Positions 55,158 to 64,000 of a DNA stretch of 64,000 bases are shown in pieces. Source of the DNA: Novosphingobium sp. (GTDB lineage Bacteria; Pseudomonadota; Alphaproteobacteria; Sphingomonadales; Sphingomonadaceae); assembly GCA_024236235.1 (NCBI GenBank), contig JACKKV010000003.1, forward strand, positions 193,501 to 257,500, read 5' to 3'. The notes under the pieces were generated by a model, which did no database searches, was not told the DNA's origin, and saw nothing but the letters and a program-made list of their open reading frames with translations. Positions within the stretch are counted from its first letter, which is position 1. Every line of letters begins with the position of its first letter. The position numbers and the translations under genes are program-made.

Positions 55158-56267
55158 ATGGCCACCGCCTCGATCATAAGCAATCACGGAACCGTGACGC
55201 TGCCCGAACCCCTGCCGCTGGATGGCGGGCAGCGGCTGGAAGGCGTGGAAATCGCCTATGAAGCCTATGGCACGCTGAACCCCGCCCGCGACAATGCGAT
55301 CTTCGTCGCTCATGCCACCACCGGTGACCAGCATGTGGCGAGCCCCCACCCCATCACCGGCAAGCCGGGCTGGTGGGACCGCATGGTGGGGCCGGGCAAG
55401 CCGATCGACACGACCCGTTTCTACGTCCTCTCCGCCAATGTGCTGGGCGGCTGCATGGGATCGACCGGCCCCGGCAGCCTGGCCGCCGATGGCAGGCCCT
55501 ATGCCATGCGCTTTCCGGTCATCACCATTCGCGACATGGTGCGCGCGCATGTGGCGCTGCTGAAAGAGCTGGGGATCGAACGGCTGCACGCCATCGTCGG
55601 CGGATCCATGGGCGGGATGCAGGCGCTCAGCCTCGCGGCCAACTGGCCCGACATGGCCGATCGCGTTCTCGCCATCGCCAGCACCGCAACCATGGCGGCG
55701 CAGAATATCGCGTTCCAGGAAGTGGGGCGCCAGGCGATCATGGCCGATCCGGACTGGCAGGAAGGCAATTATTACGGCACCGGCAAGGCGCCCGATGCCG
55801 GGCTGTCCGTGGCCCGCATGGCCGCGCATATCACCTATCTGTCGGAAGAGAGCCTGACCGGCAAATTCGGCCGTCGGCTGCAGGATCGCGATGCCAAAAG
55901 CTTCGGTTTCGATGCGGATTTCCAGGTGGAAAGCTATCTGCGCCACCAGGGGTTGAGCTTTACCGGGCGGTTCGACGCCAATTCCTATCTCTATATCACC
56001 CGGGCGATGAGCTATTTCGACCTCGAGGAAGAACAGGGTGGCCGGCTGGCGGAAGCCTTCGCCCGCACGCATGCCAAATTCTGCGTCATCAGCTTCGACA
56101 CGGACTGGCTTTATCCTACGCCCCAGTCCCGCAAGCTGGTGCATGCGCTCAACGCCGCCGGCGCACCGGTCAGCTTTGTCGAACTGGCCGCGCCCTTCGG
56201 CCATGACAGCTTCCTGCTGGACGTGCCCGCGCTTGACCGGGTGGTGAAGGGGTTCCTCGAACAGTGA
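55158..56267 (+). CDS. metX: Homoserine O-acyltransferase
   Basis: First step of methionine synthesis from homoserine. 369 residues, alpha/beta hydrolase fold with the nucleophile Ser150 in [16 protein letters not shown] near the N-terminus, [12 protein letters not shown] and a late FGHDSFLLD histidine. Acetyl- versus succinyl-CoA preference needs checking. metW follows in a GTGA overlap, the usual alphaproteobacterial pair. Confidence 0.94.
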   Translation: MATASIISNHGTVTLPEPLPLDGGQRLEGVEIAYEAYGTLNPARDNAIFVAHATTGDQHVASPHPITGKPGWWDRMVGPGKPIDTTRFYVLSANVLGGCMGSTGPGSLAADGRPYAMRFPVITIRDMVRAHVALLKELGIERLHAIVGGSMGGMQALSLAANWPDMADRVLAIASTATMAAQNIAFQEVGRQAIMADPDWQEGNYYGTGKAPDAGLSVARMAAHITYLSEESLTGKFGRRLQDRDAKSFGFDADFQVESYLRHQGLSFTGRFDANSYLYITRAMSYFDLEEEQGGRLAEAFARTHAKFCVISFDTDWLYPTPQSRKLVHALNAAGAPVSFVELAAPFGHDSFLLDVPALDRVVKGFLEQ

Positions 56268-56851
56268 GCCTGCGCCCCGATCTTGCCCTCATCGCCAGCC
56301 ATGTGCAGCCCGGCACGCGCGTGCTTGATGTCGGCTGCGGCGATGGCATGCTGCTGGCCGCGCTGCGCGACGAACGCGGTGTCGATGCGCGCGGCATGGA
56401 AATCGACGCGGAAAAGGTCGAACAATGCGTCAGCCGGGGGCTTTCGGTCATCCAGGGCGACGCCAACACCGATCTTGCCTTCTATCCCGACGATTCATTC
56501 GATTACGCAATCCTGAGCCAAACGCTGCAAACCACCCAGCGCCCCGATCAGATGCTGGACGAACTGCTGCGCGTGGGGCGGCAGGCCTTCGTCAGCTTTC
56601 CCAATTTCGCGCATTGGCGGGTGCGGCTGTACCTGCTGGCCAAGGGACGCATGCCGGTGACGCGCAACCTGCCGCAGACATGGTATGACACGCCCAACAT
56701 CCATCACCTGACCATCGCCGATTTCCGCGATCTGCTGGACGTGCGGGGCGTGAAGGTGAAACGTTGCTGGTTCCTGTCGCGCGGCAAGCTGATTTCACCG
56801 CTGAATGCGAACTGGCGCGCGCATAATGCGGTGTTCCAGGTTACCCGCTAA
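56264..56851 (+). CDS. metW: Methionine biosynthesis protein MetW
   Basis: A 195-residue methyltransferase-fold protein that supports MetX. SAM-like loop [32 protein letters not shown] and [13 protein letters not shown] identify MetW. GTG start overlapping metX; end overlaps convergent mobA by 11 nt. Confidence 0.94.
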   Translation: MSLRPDLALIASHVQPGTRVLDVGCGDGMLLAALRDERGVDARGMEIDAEKVEQCVSRGLSVIQGDANTDLAFYPDDSFDYAILSQTLQTTQRPDQMLDELLRVGRQAFVSFPNFAHWRVRLYLLAKGRMPVTRNLPQTWYDTPNIHHLTIADFRDLLDVRGVKVKRCWFLSRGKLISPLNANWRAHNAVFQVTR

Positions 56852-57374
56852 GCGGGCGCCGCCGCGCGGCGGCAAGATCGGCGGGCGTGTTGATATTGGC
56901 TGGCCCGGCAGGCAGCATCACCGCCCGGGCCCCGATCCGTTCCGCAAAGGCCAGCATGGAATGGCGGCCCGCGCCTTCCAGGATCGCCTCGATCGCGCCG
57001 GTCGCCGACACCGGCCACAGCCCGATCACCGGCTGGCCCGCGCAATAGGCGGGCGCAGGGTTCAGCAGGACCGGCAGATCATCGGGCAGACCCGGTGAAT
57101 CCACCCCGCAGCTCAGCACCGCCGCAAAACCCGCATCACGCGCGTGATGGAGGGCGGCAGCAATGCCGCCCAGCGGCCCCATGCCCGGGCGCGGCCAGTC
57201 AGGAAGGCAGGGTGCGGGGCCTGCTTCGCGCCCGGCGATCACCACCTGTTCGCACCAGCCGGACAGGCGATCGACCGCCAGCGCGATCAGGCTGTGCCCG
57301 TCGAGCTGGGCCAGCGCCTTGTCACTGCCAAAGCGCGTGGACGCCCCACCCGCCAGAACCAGCCCCAGAATCAC
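56841..57374 (-). CDS. mobA: Molybdenum cofactor guanylyltransferase
   Basis: Attaches GMP to molybdopterin. 177 residues with VLAGGASTRFGSDKALAQLDG, MGPLGGIAAALH and SCGVDSPGLP (metal-site Asp). Start is GTG. No molybdoenzyme gene is adjacent. Confidence 0.9.
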   Translation of the reverse strand: MILGLVLAGGASTRFGSDKALAQLDGHSLIALAVDRLSGWCEQVVIAGREAGPAPCLPDWPRPGMGPLGGIAAALHHARDAGFAAVLSCGVDSPGLPDDLPVLLNPAPAYCAGQPVIGLWPVSATGAIEAILEGAGRHSMLAFAERIGARAVMLPAGPANINTPADLAAARRRPLSG

Positions 57375-57441
57375 GCGGCTTGCCTGCGCGATGCGATACG
57401 AAGTTTGCTGCGGTTCATCATCGTGCCGCTATAGGAAGGGA

Positions 57442-57849
57442 ATGGACCTTCACACAATGCGCATCACGCGCGCCCTGTCGCCTGCCCGCCTCCCGCTGGC
57501 GCTTGCCATTCTGGCGGCCCTGCTCGCGCCAGCGCCTGCGGCGGCGGGCGATGCCGCTGCCGCGCTCAATCCGCGCCATGCCACGCTGCTGCGCTGTTCG
57601 GCGGCCTTCGCGCTGGCCGCACAACGCCAGAGCGCCGGGAATGTGGGGGCGCTGGGCTGGCCCCGGCTGGCCGAACGCGGGCGGGAGTATTTCGTGCGGG
57701 CGGGCGCCGAACTGATCGACAATGCCGGGATCGGGCGTGACCGGCTGAGCGCGCTGATGCACGATCAGGCCCGCGCACTGGACGCGCCCGGCGCATTGGA
57801 AGCGGCGATGCCCGATTGCCTGGCCTCGCTTGACGCATCGGGGGTTTGA
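57442..57849 (+). CDS. 135-residue hypothetical exported protein
   Basis: A protein with a signal peptide (LPLALAILAALLAPAPAAAG) and a helical mature part containing two cysteines (LLRCSAAFAL and MPDCLASL) that could form a disulfide. AGGAAGGGA precedes the ATG; an ATG five codons later is possible. No family recognised. It is divergent from mobA. Confidence 0.75.
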   Translation: MDLHTMRITRALSPARLPLALAILAALLAPAPAAAGDAAAALNPRHATLLRCSAAFALAAQRQSAGNVGALGWPRLAERGREYFVRAGAELIDNAGIGRDRLSALMHDQARALDAPGALEAAMPDCLASLDASGV

Positions 57850-57921
57850 GCCGGTTTTGCACTGAATATTTGCGCGGTCCCCGGTGGACGCGAAATGCCG
57901 CTTGGGGCATGAAGCCCCTGC

Positions 57922-58593
57922 ATGTGGCACCTCTTCCAGTTTCCCCTCTGCCCGTTCAGCCGCAAGGTCCGGCTGTTGCTGAGCGAAAAGGGCGTCCCCT
58001 TTGAACTTGAGCGCGAAAACCCGTGGGAAGGGCGCGACGAATTCTATGCGCTGAACCCCGCCGGGCGTACGCCCGTGCTGCACGATCCCGAACGCAAGAC
58101 CACGCTGGTCGACAGCCGGGCGATCTGCGAATATTTCGAGGAGACGGTCGACAAGAACCCGATGATCAACGGAACAGTGGCCGGGCGGGCTGAAATCCGC
58201 CGGCTGATCGCCCTGTTCGACGAGAATTTCTACGCCGATGTCACTGGCCCGTTGCTGCATGAACGGATGAAGAAGCGGCTGGTCTATCGCAGCCCGCCCG
58301 ATTCAGGAATGCTGCGTCAGGCGATGAAGGCGGCGCATGATCATCTCGACTATCTCGACTATCTGATCGACAACCGCCCATGGCTGGCCGGCCCGCAGAT
58401 GAGCCTGGCCGATCTGGCCGCCGCTGCGCAGATTTCGGTGGCGGATTATCTGGGCGGGATCGACTGGAACGGGCATGAACAGGCCAAGGGCTGGTACGCC
58501 CTGTTCAAGAGCAGGCCGAGCTTCCGGCCACTGCTTGCCGAACGGATGGACGTGATCCAGCCGCCCGGCCATTATTCGGACCCCAACGCCTGA
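57922..58593 (+). CDS. Glutathione S-transferase family protein
   Basis: A 223-residue GST with an N-terminal thioredoxin-fold domain (FPLCPFSRKVRLLLSEKGVP, NPAGRTPVLHD, VDSRAICEYFEE) and a C-terminal all-helical domain ending in a typical LADLAAAAQIS segment. The CPFS motif suggests cysteine-type (omega/beta-like) chemistry. Substrate unknown. Confidence 0.88.
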   Translation: MWHLFQFPLCPFSRKVRLLLSEKGVPFELERENPWEGRDEFYALNPAGRTPVLHDPERKTTLVDSRAICEYFEETVDKNPMINGTVAGRAEIRRLIALFDENFYADVTGPLLHERMKKRLVYRSPPDSGMLRQAMKAAHDHLDYLDYLIDNRPWLAGPQMSLADLAAAAQISVADYLGGIDWNGHEQAKGWYALFKSRPSFRPLLAERMDVIQPPGHYSDPNA

Positions 58594-58653
58594 CCTGCAC
58601 CGGCTTGAATGGCGGGCGGTCAGGCCGTATCTCTTGGCGCCAAGGAGAATGCC

Positions 58654-59061
58654 ATGGCTGACAAACTCGATCTTTCCGATACCGAATGGCGCCAGCGGCT
58701 GAGCGCCGAACAATATTACATCCTGCGCGAAGCGGGCACTGAACGGGCCTTCACCGGCATTTACGAGAAGAACAAGGCCAGCGGCGAATATCACTGCGCC
58801 GGCTGCGGGCAGTTGCTGTTCCGTTCGGACAGCAAATATGACAGCGGTTCGGGCTGGCCCAGCTTTTATCAGCCGGTGGCCGATGATGTGGTCGAAGAAC
58901 GCCGCGATGCCTCGCATGGCATGGTTCGCACCGAAGTGCGCTGCGCGCGTTGCGAAGGCCATCTTGGCCATGTCTTTCCGGACGGGCCAGAGCCCACGGG
59001 CCTGCGTTACTGCCTGAACAGCGGCGCGCTCAGCTTCGCGCCTGACGAAGCAGGCGAATAG
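58654..59061 (+). CDS. msrB: Peptide-methionine (R)-S-oxide reductase, cytosolic
   Basis: A 135-residue MsrB without signal peptide. Zinc pairs CAGC and [13 protein letters not shown] and the catalytic RYCLN are present. The ATG follows CAAGGAGAATGCC, a good ribosome binding site. It complements the exported MsrB at 13718. Confidence 0.94.
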   Translation: MADKLDLSDTEWRQRLSAEQYYILREAGTERAFTGIYEKNKASGEYHCAGCGQLLFRSDSKYDSGSGWPSFYQPVADDVVEERRDASHGMVRTEVRCARCEGHLGHVFPDGPEPTGLRYCLNSGALSFAPDEAGE

Positions 59062-59180
59062 GCCAGCCAGCCGTTGGCCACGCCCCGCCGCATTCGCCGT
59101 TAACGCCCGGTTACAATTCGCTTATGCATGCGACCGGATCGATGCGGGTGATCCCGCGCCAGGAAAGGTAACAGCGCCAG

Positions 59181-61295
59181 ATGGCCAGACGGCGGGGGCT
59201 TCCGAACAGCAGGCAGACCGGACAGGAACAACCACAGCCGCGCCGCTGGCGCTGGCTGCGGCGGCTGTTCGCCTGGGGCGCGGCGCTGGCTCTGCTCGGC
59301 GTGCTCATTCTGGGCATAACGGTCGCCATGGCGGCCCGGTCCCTGCCCGGCTACACCGCGCTGATGAAAAGCGAGGCGGGGCAGACCATCGTGGTGCGCG
59401 CCAATGACGGGACGGAGATTGTCACGCTTGGCCCGAGCCCCGGCGAATGGCTGCCAGCCGATGAAATTCCGCAGGTGATGAAGGATGCGATGGTCTCCGT
59501 CGAGGACCGCCGCTTCTATTCGCATTTCGGCATTGATCCGATTGGCCTCGGCCGCGCGCTGTGGGTGGCCGCGACCGGGGACCGGAGGATCGCCGCCACT
59601 TCCACCATTACCCAGCAGCTGGCGCGCAACATCTTTCTCAACAACAGCCGCACATTCGACCGCAAGGCGCGCGAAGCGGTGCTGGCGTTGGCGCTGGAAA
59701 CGAAATTTTCCAAGGACCAGATCCTCGAACTCTATCTCAACAAGGTCTATTTTGGCGGCGGCGCATACGGAATTGACGCGGCCAGCCGCAAGTTCTTCAG
59801 CCATTCGGCCCGCAAGATGAGCGTGGCGGAAGCCGCGATCATCGCCGGCATGGTCAAGGCTCCGTCACGCTATTCCCCCACCGCCGATGTCCAGGCTGCG
59901 GTGAAGCGCGCCAATGTCGTGCTGGCGCTGATGAAGCAATATGGCGCGATCGGGGCGGCTGAAGCGGATGCGGTCGATGTATCGGCGGTGAAGCTGAAAG
60001 AGGAAAAGGGCCAGAATTCGATCCGTTATTTTACGGACTGGGTGCTGCCCCAGCTCGACCTGATCCTGCCTGACACGCAGGAGCCGCTGGAGGTGTGGAC
60101 CACGCTCGACCTTGGCATGCAGCGCGCCGCCACCGCCGCCATTCAGGCCAATGCGCCCAAGGGCGCGCAGGGCGCGCTGGTCAGCATCGATCGCGACGGC
60201 GCGGTGCTGGCGATGGTTGGCGGGACTGACTACGTCAGTTCCAATTACAACCGCGCCACCAATTCGGTGCGCCAGCCGGGATCGGCCTGGAAGCTGTTTG
60301 TCTATCTGGCCGCGCTGGAGGCAGGATATATCCCCGACGATCCGGTGGTGGATGAACCGGTCACGATTCAGGGCTGGAGCCCGCGCAATTCGGGCGGCAG
60401 CTATGCGGGGCCGATCGATGTGCGCACCGCCTTCGCCTATTCCAAGAACACCGTCGCCGCCCAGCTTGGCAATGATGTGGGGTTCAGCGCAGTGGCGGGC
60501 ATGGCGCGCCGCTTTGGCATCACCACGCCGATTTCGACCTTTCCGGCGATGGTGCTGGGCAGCTCCGAAGTGCGGGTGATTGACATGGTGCGCGCCTTTG
60601 GCGCCGTATCCGCGCGCGGCAAGGCGATCGATCCCTATGGCGTAACCAAGGTGACGACCGCCGATGGCGAACTGCTTTACGCGCATGAGGAAACCCGGCC
60701 GCAGCAACTGGTTCCCGATTATGTCGCGGCGGGCATCACCGACCTGCTGCAAACCGCGGTCAATGTCGGCACCGGCAAGGCTGCCCAGATCGGGCGGCCG
60801 GTTGCGGGCAAGACCGGGACCACCAGTTCCAACAAGGATGGTTGGTTTCTGGGTTTTTCCAGCGGAATCACGACCGGCGTGTGGATGGGGCGGGACGATG
60901 CGCGCCCGGTTCCGGGCCTGCAAGGCGGGGCGGCCCCCGCCCGCGCTTTCGCCGCCTATATGCGCTATGCCGTGGCCAAGCGGCCGGTCGAACAATTCGA
61001 CACTGATCTCAAGCTCCCCGAATGGCAGCTCGAACCCGATGATGAATATCTCTACAGCGATCCCGACCAGTATTACTATGTCGACGAACGCGGCAATCTG
61101 ATTGACCCCAGCCGCCCGCGCGGGCGCGACGATCCCTATTTCGCACCGCAGGGCGGGGATGGGCCTCCACCTGCCGCCAGCGACGAGTTCCTTGACCGGG
61201 CGACCGGCGCAGCGCCGGGTGGCGGGGCGACGGGCAGCAATCGCAGCAATCTGCCGCCGCCGATCGGCAATGCCGCGCAGCAGCCCGGCCCCTGA
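59181..61295 (+). CDS. Class A penicillin-binding protein (PBP1A-type)
   Basis: A 704-residue bifunctional peptidoglycan synthase. After a basic N-terminus and one membrane helix comes a glycosyltransferase domain (catalytic Glu108 in VEDRRFYSHFGID, TITQQLARNIFLNN) and a transpeptidase domain with SxxK Ser368-Lys371 (SAWK), SKN and KTGTT at Lys544. The C-terminal tail is rich in Asp, Pro and Gly. Convergent with degP; a strong hairpin lies between. Confidence 0.95.
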   Translation: MARRRGLPNSRQTGQEQPQPRRWRWLRRLFAWGAALALLGVLILGITVAMAARSLPGYTALMKSEAGQTIVVRANDGTEIVTLGPSPGEWLPADEIPQVMKDAMVSVEDRRFYSHFGIDPIGLGRALWVAATGDRRIAATSTITQQLARNIFLNNSRTFDRKAREAVLALALETKFSKDQILELYLNKVYFGGGAYGIDAASRKFFSHSARKMSVAEAAIIAGMVKAPSRYSPTADVQAAVKRANVVLALMKQYGAIGAAEADAVDVSAVKLKEEKGQNSIRYFTDWVLPQLDLILPDTQEPLEVWTTLDLGMQRAATAAIQANAPKGAQGALVSIDRDGAVLAMVGGTDYVSSNYNRATNSVRQPGSAWKLFVYLAALEAGYIPDDPVVDEPVTIQGWSPRNSGGSYAGPIDVRTAFAYSKNTVAAQLGNDVGFSAVAGMARRFGITTPISTFPAMVLGSSEVRVIDMVRAFGAVSARGKAIDPYGVTKVTTADGELLYAHEETRPQQLVPDYVAAGITDLLQTAVNVGTGKAAQIGRPVAGKTGTTSSNKDGWFLGFSSGITTGVWMGRDDARPVPGLQGGAAPARAFAAYMRYAVAKRPVEQFDTDLKLPEWQLEPDDEYLYSDPDQYYYVDERGNLIDPSRPRGRDDPYFAPQGGDGPPPAASDEFLDRATGAAPGGGATGSNRSNLPPPIGNAAQQPGP

Positions 61296-61330
61296 CAAGA
61301 GGCAGGTTCAGGCAGATAGGGTGAGGGGTA

Positions 61331-61357
61331 GACCGGGCTGAAATGCTCAGCCCGGTC
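61331..61357. terminator. Bidirectional terminator between the penicillin-binding protein and Do-protease genes
   Basis: GACCGGGCTGA, loop AATGC, TCAGCCCGGTC: an 11-bp perfect stem with a 5-nt loop between convergent genes. A short GGTT follows on the plus side rather than a long U tract. The strongest hairpin seen in the window. Confidence 0.7.
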
Positions 61358-61365
61358 GGTTCCTG

Positions 61366-62874
61366 TCAGCGCAGGCGAACCGGCACATAAGTGGCGGTGC
61401 GGCCACGGCGCTGAATCCGCAGCAGGATCGCTTCGCGCCCTGAACTCTGCACATTGCGCACAGCGCCTTCCAGATCCGACACATCGCCCAGCCCCTTGTA
61501 ATTGGCCGAAAGAATGATGTCGCCGCGCTGCAATCCCTTGGCCGCAGCGTCCGCGCTGGGATCGACCGCCAGGATCACCAGACCCTTGGTATCGTCCGAA
61601 ACGCCCAGCTGCCGGGTGATCTGGGGATTGAGCGCCGTTACCTGCAGTCCGAGCGCCTTTTCAATGAGGCCTTCACTGCTGACGCCCTTCCCGCTCATCG
61701 GATCCTGCGCTTCATCGGAATCGAACATCTGGCGCTGGGCGAGTTCTTCCTCGGTCGGGCGGCTGCCAACCGTTGCAGTGACGGTGCGTCGTGCCGCGTC
61801 ACGCATCAGTTCGATCGCCACCTTTTCGCCCGGCTTGATATTGGCCACCAGATAGGAAAGCGTCTGGTCCGGCGTCACATCCTGGCCATTGACCTTCAGC
61901 ACGACGTCGCCCGCCTGCAACCCGGCCTTGTCCGCCGCGCCGCCCGGTTCCACCGCCTGCACGAATTCGCCGCGATTATGCGGAATGCCGAGCGAATCGG
62001 CCAGATCCTCGTTCAGCGGCTGAATGCGGATGCCCAGATATCCGCGTTCGATCGACTGGCCTTTCATCAGCTTCTGCACGATCGGTTCGGCGGTTTCGGC
62101 GGGAATGGCAAAGCCGATCCCCACGCTGCCGCCGGTGGGAGAGAGAATCGCGTTGTTGATGCCGATCACATTGCCCTTCATGTCAAACATCGGCCCGCCC
62201 GAATTGCCGCGGTTGATGCTGGCATCGGTCTGGAGATAGCGGTCATAAGCGCCGCCCTGGCCAGTGTTGCGATAGACTGCCGAAACGATCCCGGCGGTGA
62301 CCGTGCCGCCGAGCCCGAACGGGTTGCCGATGGCGACCACCCAGTCACCGACCCTCGCCTGGCGCGAATCCCCGAACTGGACGAAGGGGAAAGGCTTGGT
62401 GCGGCTGATCTTAAGCACCGCAAGGTCGGAAGCGGCGTCGCGCCCGATCAGCTCGGCAGGATATTCGGTGCCATCGGGCATGGTCACCGTGATCGATTCC
62501 ACCTCGCCCTGCCCTTCGGCGGTGATGACGTGGTTATTCGTCACCACATAGCCATCAGCAGAGATGATGAAGCCTGAACCCAGCGACTGCGCCTCGCGCG
62601 TTTGCGGGGTTTCCATGCCGAACAGCTGGGCCAGCGGATGTTCGGGCACGCGCAGGCGCTGACGGGTGGAAATATTCACCACCGCCGGCTGCAATTGTTC
62701 GGTCAGGTCGGCAAAACTGCCGGGCGCCCCGGCGACCGGGGCCATCGTCTGCATCTGGCGGGCATCATTCTGCGCCACCTGGGCGCCGGCGGGAACGCCG
62801 GTCACCAGCGAAATCGCCGCGCCTCCGATCAGAAGGGCACTTGTCACTCCATAGGCATATCGCACGGGCTTCAC
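61366..62874 (-). CDS. Do-family periplasmic serine protease (DegP/MucD-like)
   Basis: A 502-residue envelope protease/chaperone with a signal sequence, a trypsin-like domain (His115 in TNNHVI, Asp150 in ASDLAVLK, Ser225 in GNSGGP) and two PDZ domains (around residues 275-365 and 410-500). GTG start preceded by GAGAGGAC. Located next to hflC-hflK, a common order in this group. Confidence 0.95.
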   Translation of the reverse strand: MKPVRYAYGVTSALLIGGAAISLVTGVPAGAQVAQNDARQMQTMAPVAGAPGSFADLTEQLQPAVVNISTRQRLRVPEHPLAQLFGMETPQTREAQSLGSGFIISADGYVVTNNHVITAEGQGEVESITVTMPDGTEYPAELIGRDAASDLAVLKISRTKPFPFVQFGDSRQARVGDWVVAIGNPFGLGGTVTAGIVSAVYRNTGQGGAYDRYLQTDASINRGNSGGPMFDMKGNVIGINNAILSPTGGSVGIGFAIPAETAEPIVQKLMKGQSIERGYLGIRIQPLNEDLADSLGIPHNRGEFVQAVEPGGAADKAGLQAGDVVLKVNGQDVTPDQTLSYLVANIKPGEKVAIELMRDAARRTVTATVGSRPTEEELAQRQMFDSDEAQDPMSGKGVSSEGLIEKALGLQVTALNPQITRQLGVSDDTKGLVILAVDPSADAAAKGLQRGDIILSANYKGLGDVSDLEGAVRNVQSSGREAILLRIQRRGRTATYVPVRLR

Positions 62875-62977
62875 GTCCTCTCATTCCTTTCGGTTACGGC
62901 GCAGACCGCCGGAAGAATCCTGGCGTATTCAGGCTTTCTGTCCTGAACGCACATTGAATGAACCCGGCAACCCCGAT

Positions 62978-63829
62978 CTAGCGACGCCCCCGGAACTGGC
63001 GCAGATATTCATTGTCGGGCGAAAGGATGACCGAAGTTTCCCCTTCTCCGGCCTCGAAGGTGCGCCGGTAACTCTCCATCGCGCGATAGAAATCGTAGAA
63101 TTCGGGATCCCGGCCAAACGCGGCGGCATAAGTGCGTGACGCTTCCGCCTCGGCCTCGGCCCGGATGATCTGCGCATCCTTGTTGCCTTCGGCGCGAATC
63201 GTCTCTGCCTCGCGCTTGCGATCCGTGGTCATGCGCGCATAGGCGGCGTCCAGCGGCGCGCCTTCTGGCAAATCGGTGCGCTTGATCCGCACGTCAATGA
63301 TCTGCGCGCCATATTGCCGCGCCTGGCGATCCAGATTGGTGCGGATATTCGTCATGGCAGAGCCACGTTCGGCGGTCAGCATCGAGGCAAAGGTCCGCCG
63401 CCCCAGTTCCTGGCGCAGCACCGAGACCAGAATGGGTTCGAGCTGCAGGCGGACGTTGTCCGTGGTGCCGGCCTGCTGAACCATGCGCACCGGATCGATG
63501 ATGCGGAAGCGCGCAAATGCATCCACCTGCAGGCGCTGCTGATCGCTGGACAGCACTTGCTGGCGTTCCATGTCGAGATCAAGGACGCGCTTGTCGATCC
63601 GTTCCACCCGTTCAAGGAAGGGAATGCGCAGCACCATGCCCGCCCCGGTCTGTCCATAGGCAACCTTGGTCCGGAACCGGTTGATGACCCGCACCGGTTC
63701 ACCCGTGCGCACGATCACCGCCTGCTGGGTTTCGGGCACCACCACCACGCTGGACATCAGCACCACCGCCAGCGCAATCACGGCGAGAATGGACGGCTTA
63801 TGATTTTCCCAGAACTGCTGCATGGTCAC
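62978..63829 (-). CDS. hflC: HflC, modulator of FtsH protease
   Basis: A 283-residue SPFH-domain membrane protein. An N-terminal helix (ILAVIALAVVLMSSVVVV) is followed by the band-7 domain (VPETQQAVIVRTGEP...). With HflK it surrounds FtsH and tunes its proteolysis. The start is GTG overlapping the hflK stop (GTGA) or ATG two codons later. Confidence 0.95.
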   Translation of the reverse strand: MTMQQFWENHKPSILAVIALAVVLMSSVVVVPETQQAVIVRTGEPVRVINRFRTKVAYGQTGAGMVLRIPFLERVERIDKRVLDLDMERQQVLSSDQQRLQVDAFARFRIIDPVRMVQQAGTTDNVRLQLEPILVSVLRQELGRRTFASMLTAERGSAMTNIRTNLDRQARQYGAQIIDVRIKRTDLPEGAPLDAAYARMTTDRKREAETIRAEGNKDAQIIRAEAEAEASRTYAAAFGRDPEFYDFYRAMESYRRTFEAGEGETSVILSPDNEYLRQFRGRR

Positions 63830-64000
63830 TGCCCCCCGGCGGGCGCTGGCGCCGCCGCTTCCCTGGCGCGCTTGCGAAGTTCAGGCAGCGCCAGATAGGG
63901 CGTCACGCCGGGTGTCTCGATCACGGTCTTGTCAGTCTTGCCCAGAACGCGCTCCATCGTTTCGTAATACATGCGCCGCCGGGTCACTTCGGGCGCCAGG
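63826..64000 (-). CDS. hflK: HflK, C-terminal end (runs off the right edge)
   Basis: About 57 C-terminal residues of HflK. The peptide has TRRRMYYETMERVLGKTDKT, the typical late helix, and ends in an Ala/Pro-rich tail. It is the upstream partner of hflC with a GTGA overlap. The SPFH domain lies beyond base 64000. Confidence 0.9.
   Translation of the reverse strand, partial: LAPEVTRRRMYYETMERVLGKTDKTVIETPGVTPYLALPELRKRAREAAAPAPAGGQ

Noticed and set aside
53934..56204. Very long hisC-containing frame (756 codons) and opposite long frame starting 54018
   Set aside because: Each extends through the other's gene as a shadow; only the hisC and metX portions show family motifs.
56858..56873. 16-bp GC palindrome near the metW-mobA junction
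   Set aside because: Explained by codons for a run of arginine/alanine in mobA; could act in termination but is not distinctive.
1..64000. CRISPR arrays, insertion sequences, prophage
   Set aside because: No regularly spaced repeats, transposase or phage structural motifs were found on either strand.

Overview
The window is GC-rich, gene-dense chromosomal DNA from an alphaproteobacterium, most likely order Sphingomonadales (an Erythrobacter/Novosphingobium-like organism). The support is the gene content and style: many 4-nt ATGA/GTGA gene overlaps, ihfB, metX-metW, ftsE-ftsX, queG, hflK-hflC, a purH-heparinase-like-rpe arrangement, and sphingolipid-type lipid genes. The species cannot be named from the sequence alone. 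No phage, insertion sequence, CRISPR array or rRNA operon was seen. Two tRNA-Leu genes are present (anticodons UAA and GAG).

Layout. 1-13.7 kb is housekeeping and stress metabolism: the N-terminal part of glnE (cut by the window edge), an M28 peptidase lipoprotein, an agmatine deiminase, a spermidine-synthase-like protein, thrS, a hydrolase/TPR/luciferase-like operon, a ferredoxin-reductase-type flavoprotein, queG and an ABC-2 export pair. 13.7-25.7 kb carries exported msrB, tRNA-Leu, a YeeE/YedE membrane pair, ihfB, a peptide transporter with NnrU, dxs, a Zur-like regulator with msrA, purH, a heparinase II/III-like protein and rpe.

25.8-31.3 kb is the most striking region: a complete lasso-peptide (RiPP) cluster ordered kinase, B1, B2, precursor A, cyclase C, exporter D. 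The precursor has 53 residues. Its likely core starts at Ala26 with Glu34 as ring acceptor, has two cysteines in the tail and ends in serine, the predicted target of the HprK-like kinase. A 7-bp inverted repeat lies in the promoter region ahead of the cluster.

31.9-45 kb looks like a lipid and surface-glycan region. One operon encodes a lipid kinase, a Tam41-like nucleotidyltransferase and an NTP transferase. Nearby are a CDP-alcohol phosphatidyltransferase coupled to a HIT protein, a second NTP transferase, two flippases, a sulfotransferase, a GMC oxidoreductase and a UDP-glucuronate 4-epimerase-like enzyme. Together they could modify or head-group a (sphingo)lipid; this is inference. gloB and dcd are interspersed. 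45.2-48.2 kb is a compact type III polyketide synthase trio: methyltransferase, PKS, FAD oxidoreductase.

48.5-64 kb returns to core functions: tRNA-Leu, a zinc-ribbon membrane protein, ftsE-ftsX-ydcF-plsC as one overlapped operon, hisC-prephenate dehydrogenase, metX-metW, mobA, a GST, cytosolic msrB, a class A penicillin-binding protein, a Do-type serine protease and hflC plus the end of hflK.
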